Below the pieces are notes generated by a model that did no database searches, was not told the DNA's origin, and saw only the letters and a program-made list of their open reading frames with translations. Positions 10,623 to 19,300 of a stretch of DNA of 64,000 nt are shown here, in pieces; position 1 is the stretch's first letter, and every line of letters starts with the position of its first letter. This DNA is from an uncultured Faecalibacterium sp. (GTDB lineage: Bacteria > Bacillota > Clostridia > Oscillospirales > Ruminococcaceae). The DNA lies in the NCBI GenBank assembly GCA_934511465.1, contig CAKSWG010000002.1:62001-126000 (forward strand), written 5' to 3'. Made by a program: the position numbers and the translations under genes.

Positions 10623-11846
10623 TCTATAGTCGCCGTTGATCTTGACGTAATCGTAGGTCAGATCGCAGCCCCAGGCCTTGGCGGATGCATCGCCGGTGCC
10701 CATGTCCACCTTGACCAGGATATCATGCTCGGCCAGCACCTTGGCGGCCTCCTCCTCGCTGTAGGGGTGGTAGGCGGCGTTCTCGCACACATACACCTCG
10801 CCCGCCTTGCTGGAAAGCCGCACGCAGACCTTATCAATGGAAAAATCGCCGGGGGTGTAGCCGATGGCGCACAGGATGCGGCCCCAGTTGGCATCGCGGC
10901 CAAACACCGCTGCCTTGAACAGGTTGGAGCACACCACGCTGCGGCTGACAGCACGGGCGGTCTTCAGGTCGGGGGCGTGGGTCACTTCGCAGGTGATGAG
11001 GTGGGTGGCACCCTCGCCGTCACCGGCGTGCTCGGCGCACATGTGCTCGGCAATGGCAGTCAGCGCCGCCACAAAGGCGTGGTAGTCCGCGTTCTCCTCA
11101 CAGATCTCCGGGTTGCCTGCAAGGCCGGAAGCCATGATCAGAAGGGTATCGTTGGTGGAGGTGTCCAGATCCACGCTCATCTGGTTGTAGGTGCCGGGCA
11201 CCACGGTCTTGAGGGCCTTTTCCAGCAGGATGGGGGACACCGCCGCATCGGTGGTGTAGAAGGCCAGCATGGTGGCCATATTGGGGGCGATCATGCCGCT
11301 GCCCTTGCCGATGGCACCCACGGTGCACACCTTGCCGCCCAGCTCGAACCGGATGGCGTATTCCTTTTTGTGGGTGTCGGTGGTCATGATGGCGGTGGCG
11401 GCATCGGCGCTGCCCTGCTCGTCCGCAGCCAGCTTTGCGGCGGCGGCGGGAATGCCCCGGGCAAAGGGGTCGATGACCATGGGCTGACCGATGACGCCGG
11501 TGGAGGCGGGCAGCACGTCCTGCGGGTCGATGCCCAGCTCTCTGCCCACCAGCTCGCAGCATTCTTCGGCCAGAGCCACGCCGTTGGCGGCGCAGGTGTT
11601 GGCGTTGCCGCTGTTCACAAGGATGGCCTGTGCATAGCCGTCCTTCAGGTGGGCGCGGTCCACCTTGATGGGTGCGCCGCAGACCTTGTTGGTGGTGTAC
11701 ACACCGGCGGCGGCGCAGCGCACGTCCGCCTTGATGAGTGCCAGATCGTATTTTTCTGCATGGTTTGCGCGGATGCCGCAGTGCACGCCAGCCGCTGCAA
11801 AGCCCTTGGGCGCGCAGATGCCGCCCGCAACTTCTTGATACTGCAT
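10617..11846 (-). CDS. argJ: Bifunctional glutamate N-acetyltransferase / ornithine acetyltransferase
   Basis: ArgJ recycles the acetyl group from N-acetylornithine to glutamate and may also use acetyl-CoA. The 409-residue proenzyme carries the self-cleavage site in KGSGMIAPNMATML, whose Thr becomes the N-terminal nucleophile of the beta chain, and the conserved ILVNSGNANTCA. Length is normal. No argA or argE is seen here, so the cyclic pathway is implied. It is flanked by MITE copy 3 upstream and the hairpin array downstream. Confidence 0.95.
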   Translation of the reverse strand: MQYQEVAGGICAPKGFAAAGVHCGIRANHAEKYDLALIKADVRCAAAGVYTTNKVCGAPIKVDRAHLKDGYAQAILVNSGNANTCAANGVALAEECCELVGRELGIDPQDVLPASTGVIGQPMVIDPFARGIPAAAAKLAADEQGSADAATAIMTTDTHKKEYAIRFELGGKVCTVGAIGKGSGMIAPNMATMLAFYTTDAAVSPILLEKALKTVVPGTYNQMSVDLDTSTNDTLLIMASGLAGNPEICEENADYHAFVAALTAIAEHMCAEHAGDGEGATHLITCEVTHAPDLKTARAVSRSVVCSNLFKAAVFGRDANWGRILCAIGYTPGDFSIDKVCVRLSSKAGEVYVCENAAYHPYSEEEAAKVLAEHDILVKVDMGTGDASAKAWGCDLTYDYVKINGDYRT

Positions 11847-11871
11847 AATGATCTTCCTTTCCCACAGGACG

Positions 11872-12012
11872 AACCCTCTCAGTCAATGCCTTGCGGCATT
11901 GCCAGCTCCCCCGAAGGGCGAGCTTTTATGCGAAGAGGGAAACTTTATCTGTTTATCCAAAGCTCCCCCTTTCGGGGGAGCTGGCACGGCGCAAGCCGTG
12001 ACTGAGAGGGTT
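11872..12012. repeat. Palindromic MITE-like repeat, copy 3
   Basis: A 141-base element with perfect 14-bp inverted ends AACCCTCTCAGTCA/TGACTGAGAGGGTT. Its right end touches the first base of the argC stop codon. Confidence 0.85.
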
Positions 12013-12953
12013 CACTCCAACCCTTCGGTCTCTTCCAGTCCCAGCATCAGGTTCATGCACTGGACGGCGGCACCGGAGGAGCCCTTGCCCAGATTATCGA
12101 ACACAGACACCAGCATCATCTGGTCGCCGGCGGCGTTCACGGTCAGGTACAGCTCCATGCGGTCGGTACCAGCCATGGCGTTCGAGTACAGGCCGTTCTC
12201 CGGCAGGGTCTCGTTCAGCCCGTGCACCTTGACGGTGGCGGCGTCCTTATAGTACCCGGCAATGCCTGCAGCCACCTGTTCGGCGGTGGTACCCGCCAGC
12301 GTCAGGTCCAGCGGCACCAGCACCTGCATGCCGCAGTAGTAGTCACACACCACCGGCACGAACATGGGGGTGTGGGCAAGGCCGCTGATCTTCTGCATCT
12401 CGGGCAGATGCTTATGGGCAAGGCCCAGACCGTAGCTCTTGGGCGCATCCAGCTTGCTGTGCGCCGGGCGGTCGGGGCTCTCGTACTCGGCGATCATCTT
12501 TTTGCCGCCGCCGGAGTAGCCGGAGATGCCGGTGCAGCTGAAGGGATACTCTGCCGGTGCAAGGCCCAGCTCCACCAGCGGGCGGGCAATGCTGATAAAG
12601 CCGCTGGCATAGCAGCCGGGCACTGCCACGCGGCAGGAATTTTTGATTTTTTCCTTCTGGCCCGCCAGCTCCGGGAAGCCGTAGTCCCATGCGGCATCGG
12701 TGCGGAAGGCGGTGGAGGTGTCCAGCACCTTCACGTCCGGGCGCAGCAGGGGCATGACCTCTTTGGATGCCGCATCCGGCAGGCAGAGGAAGGCGAGGTC
12801 GGCGGAGTTGATCACCTTTGCCCGCTCGTTCACATCCTTGCGGCCCTCTGCGGAAATGGACAGCAGCTCGATCTCCGGGCGTGCAGCCAGCCGGTCGGCA
12901 ATGCGCAGGCCGGTGGTGCCGGAGGAGCCATCAATAAAAACTTTCACGCTCAT
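12012..12953 (-). CDS. argC: N-acetyl-gamma-glutamyl-phosphate reductase (short form)
   Basis: This 313-residue NADPH-dependent reductase makes N-acetylglutamate semialdehyde. It has the N-terminal nucleotide-binding loop FIDGSSGTTGLRIA and the active-site Cys in VAVPGCYASGF. Length and spacing match the short (type 2) ArgC subfamily rather than the roughly 345-residue form. The start overlaps the argH stop as ATGA, so the two are translationally coupled. Confidence 0.94.
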   Translation of the reverse strand: MSVKVFIDGSSGTTGLRIADRLAARPEIELLSISAEGRKDVNERAKVINSADLAFLCLPDAASKEVMPLLRPDVKVLDTSTAFRTDAAWDYGFPELAGQKEKIKNSCRVAVPGCYASGFISIARPLVELGLAPAEYPFSCTGISGYSGGGKKMIAEYESPDRPAHSKLDAPKSYGLGLAHKHLPEMQKISGLAHTPMFVPVVCDYYCGMQVLVPLDLTLAGTTAEQVAAGIAGYYKDAATVKVHGLNETLPENGLYSNAMAGTDRMELYLTVNAAGDQMMLVSVFDNLGKGSSGAAVQCMNLMLGLEETEGLE

Positions 12954-14350
12954 GCGTTATTCGCCTCCCAGGCATTCAGCTGTGCAGCGGCCAGCTCGAT
13001 CTGGTTCTTCACGCTGGCTTCGCTGGGGCCGCCGTAGCTGGTGCGGCCCTCACAGCATCTGACCAGATCGATGGCCTCGTAGATATCCTTTTCAAACAGG
13101 CTGCTGTAGCCCTTGAACTCGTCAAGGGTCAGCTCTTCCAGAGTCTTGTCCTTTGCGATGCAGTCCGACACCATGCAGCCGGTGAGCTTGTAGGCATCCC
13201 GGAAGGGCATTCCCTTCTTGGTGAGGTAGTCGGCGCAGTCGGTGGCGTTGATGAAGCCCTTGGCGGCGGCGCGGCGCATGTTGGCCGGCAGGGTCTTCAT
13301 GGTGTCCAGCATGGGGGTCACGGTCTTGAGGCACAGCTCAAGGGTATCCACTGCGTCAAAGATGGCTTCCTTGTCCTCCTGCATGTCCTTGTTGTAGGCC
13401 AGCGGAATACCCTTCATCATCACCAGCAGGGTGTTCAGGTCGCCGTAGACGCGGCCGGTCTTGCCGCGGATCAGCTCGGTGACGTCGGGGTTCTTCTTCT
13501 GGGGCATGATGGAGGAGCCGGTGGTAAAGGCGTCGTCCAGCTCAATGAACTTGAACTCCCAGCTGCACCACAGGATGATCTCCTCGGAAAGACGGGACAG
13601 GTGCATCATGCAGATGGAGATGGCATTGGCCAGCTCGATGCAGAAATCACGGTCGGACACGCCGTCCAGACTGTTGGCGCAGGGAGCCGCAAAGCCCAGC
13701 TTTTCGGCGGTGAACTGGCGGTCCAGCGGGTAGGTGGTACCGGCCAGCGCGCCGGAACCCAGCGGGCACTGGCTGTCCATGCGGGCGGTGGCGTCCTCGA
13801 AGCGCTGCAGATCCCGCAGCAGCATGGAGGCGTAGGCCATCAGAGCGTGACCAAAGGTGATGGGCTGGGCACGCTGCAGATGGGTGTAGCCGGGCATGAC
13901 GGCGGTGGTGTTCTCACCGGCCTTTTTGCAGATGACCTTGATGAGCTCCACGATGTAGGCCTGCAGGGTGTGGCTGTAGTCCCGCAGGGTCAGGCGGATA
14001 TCCAGCGCCACCTGATCGTTGCGGCTGCGGCCGGTGTGCAGCCGCTTGCCCGCGTCGCCGATGCGGGCGGTGAGGGTCTGCTCCACAAAGGTGTGCACAT
14101 CCTCGGCACCCGGGTCGATCTCCAGCCTGCCGGCTGCCAGATCGTCGGCGATGGAAGCCAGACCGTTGAGGATGTCCTCACAATCCTTTTCGGAGATGAT
14201 GCCCTGCTTTGCCAGCATGGCGGCATGGACGCCGCTGCCGCGCATATCCTGCGCGATCATGCGCTGGTCGAACCGGATGGAGGAGTTGAAGTCGTTCACG
14301 CGGGAATCCACGGCCTTGGAAAAGCGGCCCTTCCAGAGTTGTTCTGCCAT
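12950..14350 (-). CDS. argH: Argininosuccinate lyase
   Basis: This 466-residue tetrameric enzyme splits argininosuccinate into arginine and fumarate. The fumarase/aspartase signature GSSIMPQKKNPD and the start MAEQLWKGRFSKAVD are typical, and length is normal. It begins the argH-C-J-B-D-F run. A 358-base gap with a repeat and a terminator separates it from argG, so it may need its own promoter, which I could not identify. Confidence 0.96.
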   Translation of the reverse strand: MAEQLWKGRFSKAVDSRVNDFNSSIRFDQRMIAQDMRGSGVHAAMLAKQGIISEKDCEDILNGLASIADDLAAGRLEIDPGAEDVHTFVEQTLTARIGDAGKRLHTGRSRNDQVALDIRLTLRDYSHTLQAYIVELIKVICKKAGENTTAVMPGYTHLQRAQPITFGHALMAYASMLLRDLQRFEDATARMDSQCPLGSGALAGTTYPLDRQFTAEKLGFAAPCANSLDGVSDRDFCIELANAISICMMHLSRLSEEIILWCSWEFKFIELDDAFTTGSSIMPQKKNPDVTELIRGKTGRVYGDLNTLLVMMKGIPLAYNKDMQEDKEAIFDAVDTLELCLKTVTPMLDTMKTLPANMRRAAAKGFINATDCADYLTKKGMPFRDAYKLTGCMVSDCIAKDKTLEELTLDEFKGYSSLFEKDIYEAIDLVRCCEGRTSYGGPSEASVKNQIELAAAQLNAWEANNA

Positions 14351-14401
14351 AGTTTTATCCTTTACTTTATGTCCGGGAACCGCTGCCCCGCGGCAAGCGT
14401 C

Positions 14402-14545
14402 CTCGCCCTCTCAGTCATCGCTGCGCGATGCCAGCTCCCCCAAAGTGGGAGCCCTTGGCAGTCCATGCAAGGTTCATCTCTTTGCCAAGGCCTCTCCCTT
14501 TGGGAGAGGTGGATGCGAGCGAAGCGAGCAGACGGAGAGGGCGAG
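14402..14545. repeat. Palindromic MITE-like repeat, copy 2
   Basis: A 144-base element in the argG-argH gap with the same 11-bp inverted ends and nearly the same interior as copy 1. Confidence 0.85.
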
Positions 14546-14585
14546 CCCGTTACCACATACAGCAGCCATTCGTCAATTTCTTCTA

Positions 14586-14628
14586 AAAACGGCAAAGCCG
14601 CCGCAGGGGAAAACGCTCCTGCGGCGGT
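14586..14628 (-). terminator. Terminator after argG
   Basis: An 11-bp GC-rich stem (14597-14607 with 14618-14628) is followed on the minus strand by TTTGCC and then a T run at 14590-14586. It would limit read-through from argG into argH. Confidence 0.6.
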
Positions 14629-14708
14629 GCCGCCGGCAACGATGCCGGTTGGATGAAACTTCCGTGTGAAAGTGTGAAAACACACGAAAGGGAAGATGTT
14701 ACAGCTGA

Positions 14709-15941
14709 TTACTTGATCTCCGGCCAGTTCTTGGACAGCTTTGCGCGCTCCTTGATGGACAGGCCGAACAGGTTGATGAAGCCGGCGGAATCTGCCTGAT
14801 TGTAGTCGTCATCCTCGCCGAAGGAAGCGGTCTGCTCGTCGTACAGGGTGTACGGAGAGGTGACGCCGGCGTTGATCATGTTGCCCTTGTAGAGCTTCAG
14901 CTTCACATCACCGGTGACGGTCTTTTCGAGGCTGTCGGCGAAGGCGTCCAGAGCCTCGCGCAGCGGGGTGAACCACTGGCCGTTGTAGACGATATCGGCA
15001 TACTTCTGGGCCAGCTGAGCCTTGAAGTGAGAGCTTTCCTTATCCAGAGTGATGGTCTCCAGAACATTGATGGCCTTGTACAAGATGGCACCGCCGGGAG
15101 TCTCATACACGCCGCGGCTCTTCATGCCCACCAGACGGTTCTCCACGATATCCAGCAGGCCGATGCCGTTCTCGCCGCCCAGCTTGTTCAGGTGCTCCAC
15201 CAGCTCCACAGCGCCCATCTCCTTGCCGTCCACAGCGGTGGGGATGCCCTTTTCAAAGTGGATGGTCACATAGGTGGGAACATCGGGAGCCTGCTCGGGG
15301 CTGACGCCCAGCTCCAGGAAACCGGGCTTGTTGTACTGGGGCTCGTTGGCGGGGCTCTCCAGATCCAGACCCTCGTGGCTCAGGTGCCACAGGTTCTTAT
15401 CCTTGGAGTAGTTGGTCTCGCGGTTGATCTTCAGGGGGATGTGGTGAGCCTCGGCGTAGTCGATCTCCTCGTCACGGCTCTTGATGTCCCACTCACGCCA
15501 CGGAGCAATGATGGCCATATCCGGGCACAGGGCCTTGAGGGTCAGCTCAAAACGCACCTGATCGTTGCCCTTGCCGGTGCAGCCGTGGCAGATGGCATCT
15601 GCGCCCTCCTTGATGGCGATATCAGCCAGAGCCTTGGCGATGCAGGGACGTGCAAAGCTGGTGCCCAGCAGGTAGTCCTCGTACTTTGCGCCGAACTTCA
15701 GGGTGGGGAAGATGTAGTTCTCCACAAAGTCCTTCTTCAGGTCCAGCACGTACAGCTTGGAAGCGCCGGTAGCCTTGGCCTTTTCTTCCAGACCGTCCAG
15801 CTCGGTACCCTGACCCACGTCACCGGAAACGGCGACGACCTCGCAGTTGTTGTAGTTTTCCTTCAGCCAAGGAATGATGATGGAGGTATCCAGACCGCCG
15901 GAGTATGCCAGAACGACTTTTTTGATGTTTTCCTTTTTCAT
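14709..15941 (-). CDS. argG: Argininosuccinate synthase
   Basis: This 410-residue ATP-dependent enzyme joins citrulline and aspartate. The PP-loop motif [13 protein letters not shown] is at the N-terminus, with [13 protein letters not shown] further on. The ATG at 15941 is preceded by AAAGGAGC. A strong promoter 92 bases upstream and a terminator downstream make it its own unit at the head of the arginine cluster. A broken paralogue lies at 30.5 kb. Confidence 0.97.
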   Translation of the reverse strand: MKKENIKKVVLAYSGGLDTSIIIPWLKENYNNCEVVAVSGDVGQGTELDGLEEKAKATGASKLYVLDLKKDFVENYIFPTLKFGAKYEDYLLGTSFARPCIAKALADIAIKEGADAICHGCTGKGNDQVRFELTLKALCPDMAIIAPWREWDIKSRDEEIDYAEAHHIPLKINRETNYSKDKNLWHLSHEGLDLESPANEPQYNKPGFLELGVSPEQAPDVPTYVTIHFEKGIPTAVDGKEMGAVELVEHLNKLGGENGIGLLDIVENRLVGMKSRGVYETPGGAILYKAINVLETITLDKESSHFKAQLAQKYADIVYNGQWFTPLREALDAFADSLEKTVTGDVKLKLYKGNMINAGVTSPYTLYDEQTASFGEDDDYNQADSAGFINLFGLSIKERAKLSKNWPEIK

Positions 15942-16032
15942 AATGATTGCTCCTTTTAAAAATACACTTTTGTTTTCTGATGCGGGCATCCCTCCCGCAC
16001 CCTCTTGCATCTGCGTTTCTGTTGATGCTTTT

Positions 16033-16060
16033 ATTATACGCCGCGCGGCTTTTCCGTCAA
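16033..16060 (-). promoter_or_regulatory. Promoter of argG
   Basis: TTGACG (16055-16060) and TATAAT (16033-16038) on the minus strand are 16 bases apart. Upstream, 16100-16190 is AT-rich with GAATATATTC-like half sites that could bind ArgR, but no clear ARG box pair was found. The 445-base gap to the surface-protein gene holds no coding region I can support. Confidence 0.8.
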
Positions 16061-16295
16061 TGCCGAAAACCGCCAAACCTTACACGGATTTGGCCTTTGT
16101 TTTGGTTCAATTTGTATCTTTATGCGTTATTTGCGGAATATATTCATGTTTTATGCATTTACGCAGTATATATTCGGGACGTTCCGCATCTCCTGCACCT
16201 GCGTCAGCCTGCGGTTTATCCTTTAAAGGCTCCCGCCGCCGCAGGGCAGTGCTCCTGCGTGCAAAAAATCTGTCCGATTTTTTTGTTTTTTTGCA

Positions 16296-16324
16296 TTGCA
16301 ACTAGACCGCAACTGTGATATTGT
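16296..16324 (+). promoter_or_regulatory. Probable promoter of the surface-protein gene
   Basis: TTGCAA (16296-16301) and TATTGT (16319-16324) are 17 bases apart, with a TG at the extended -10 position. The start codon is 63 bases further on. Confidence 0.5.
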
Positions 16325-16386
16325 TACATTAGTGTAGCTTTTCTGCTGCACGGGGGATTGTTTTATTTTTTTACAGGAGGTTTTTT

Positions 16387-19300
16387 ATGAGACTTAGAAC
16401 TCGCGTGCTCAGTTTCATGCTGGCAGGCAGCATGATGCTGAGTGCAACACCCGTTTCCGCTTTTGCGGAGACACCTGTTCTGGGGGGGGGTACAGTTTCG
16501 CCCACTGCGCTGAGTGAAACGAACTCTACCGATGGCGTATATGATTCCCGTGTTGACGGTTCTCACGAACTGCGCTGCACAGGCGGCATTTTCACCGACA
16601 CCCAGGATACTACCTATAAGAATGCCATCTATGTGGTCAACCAGAACTCTGCACCCGCAGCAAAGCTGAAGTTCACTCCGCCCGATGGCCACAGCATTGT
16701 GGCCTGGCGTATCGACATGGGTACCGCCTGGGGCTACAACGACGCCACCAATTCTAAAGTCCAGATGCTTCTGAAGGCAGCCAATCTCAAATGCTCTGCG
16801 GATAACACGGAACTGACGTTTACCTGCCCCGGCTCCATCACCTACGGTGGAGAAACGTATCCGGCATTTGTAGCCGATGCTTCTCTGACCCCGGTGCTGA
16901 ATATCACCGCAGCTGACCTGCTTTTTGAAAAAGGCACTATTGTCTTGGGCAACGAGCTTTCGTCCGGCAGCGGCATCACGGCCACTCTGGTCTATTACAG
17001 TGTCACCGATGGCGTCAAAGGCTCCGAGGCTATGACGACCCGCCCCACTAAACCCGGTCAGTATCAGATCGCCGTCAGGCTTTCTGTCGATGGTGCTTCT
17101 GCCACCGACAAATATGCGAACCGCGTCAAGTGCGGCAATGTATATTACCAGGTCGATCCTTCTCAGGAACTGACCTCTGAAAAATGGAGATACCGGGTCG
17201 TTTCCAGCTCCGTCAACCTGACCGTTGACGAAAACGGTGAACCGGTGGTTCCTTCCGGTACTGCCGGTGTGAAATATGCAGATGGCGTACTGACGATCTA
17301 TCCGAGATTCGTCGTGCATTTCGGCGTCAATGATATCGTCAATTGCGACATCGTCAATGAAGGCAAGCTGGACGGCGGTATCTTCACCGGTACTGTCACC
17401 AACAAGGGCGTTATTGAAAGCGGCATGTTTGTCAACAAGCCGGAGAACGCTAATTCCGTCAAATTCTCCTTCACCTCCGGTACTACTTTCTGCGGCCTGA
17501 ACGACCGCTCCGGCACCACTTCTCTGTACATTGTGTGTACCGGCAAGGGGAGTTATCCCCAGCTTTCTGCAAGCTACAGCAACCCCAGCCCCAGCCGCAA
17601 ACCGTTTGGCTGGCTGGTCGCAGTGACTTCTCCCAGTTTCAAGGGAACGAGTTACGGTCCGATGACGGCTGACTGGACGATGGTCTCCCCCATGAGTACC
17701 GCTTTGTCGGAACAGCTTTATGACGCTGTTGCGGTCTACACACCTGTTGCTTATATGGACAGCAGCGATCTGAGCATCGATTCCACCGGCAAGGTCAACA
17801 TCTCCATCCCCGAGGTCGAAGCCACCGGTGTCACCTACACCAACACTGTCACCAAAGAAACCTTTACTTCCTATCCCACTGCCGCAGGCAGCTATACGGC
17901 ACATGTTTCGCTGGAGTGCACCCGCAATTGGGATTTCCTCGCAAGCCAGAGCCCCGTCATTCCCGCATCGGCTCTGCTTGCAGATGACGGTGTTGCCGCA
18001 CTGTCCGAAGAGCAGGAGAACCCGCTCCGCCGCATTGCTCTGAAGGGCGATCTGTACTATTACGTCCCCGAAACGCTGGACGTCGATGTGACCGTAAAGC
18101 AGTCCACTCCGGCTTCCACTGTCGTCACCCTGACCGTTGACGAAAACGGCGCACCGGTGATCCCCGCAGATGCAAAGGGCGTGCGCTATGAGAGCCACAT
18201 CCTGACCATCGACCCCAACACCACCGCGCAGTTTGCTCAGGGTTCTACCGTCAAGTGCGATATCGTCAACAACGGCACGCTGGACGGCGGCCTCTTCACC
18301 GGTGCTGTGACCAACCATGGCGTTATTGAAAGCGGCTTGTTTGTCAACAAGCCGGAGAATGCCGCTTCCGCTAAATTCTCCTTCACCTCCGGCGCTACTT
18401 TCTGCGGCCAGAAGGACCCTTCCGGCATCACTTCTCTGTACGCTGTGCGCACTGAGAACGGCCAGAATCTTCACCTCACTGCCAGCTACAGCAACCCCAG
18501 CCGCGATCCGTTTGGCTGGGTCCAGGCGATCGATATTCCCAATACCACGGAAAGCGCGTACCTCCTGTACAAGAATCCGAATCTGAATCCGTGGACGGTA
18601 GACGTTTGGGCTGATTCCGCTCTGTCGAAGGAAGAAACGGATGTCGCCACGATCTTTACTCCTGTTGCTTGCATGAAGAGCAGCGATCTGAGCATTGATC
18701 CCACCGGCAAGGTCAGCATCTCCATCCCCGAGGTCGAAGCCACCGGTGTCACCTATACCAACAAGGCTACCAATGAAACCTTTACTTCCTATCCCACTGT
18801 TGCGGGCGATTATGTGGCACATGTTTCGCTCAAGTGCATCCGCGATTGGAATTCTCTTGCAAACAAGGATCCCATCATTCCCGCATCGGCTCTGCTTGCA
18901 GATGACGACGTTGCCGCACTGTCTGAAGAGCAGGAGAACCTGATCTACCGCATTGCTCTGAAGGGCGATCTGTACTATTACGTTCCCGAAACGCTGGACG
19001 TCGAGGTGACCGTGGAGCAGTCTGCTCCGGCTTCCTCTGTCGTCACCCTGACCGTTGACGAAAACGGCGCACCGGTGATCCCCGAAGGTGCAAAGGGCGT
19101 GCGCTATGAGAACAACACCCTGACCATCGACGAGCACACCACCGCGCAGTTTGCTCAGGGTTCTGCCGTCAAGTGCGATATCGTCAACAACGGCACGCTG
19201 GACGGCGGCCTCTTCACCGGCACTGTCACCGGCTCCGGCAGCATCGCACGCGGCCTGTTCCTGAACAAGCCGGATACCACTCTGCCCATCATCACGATGT

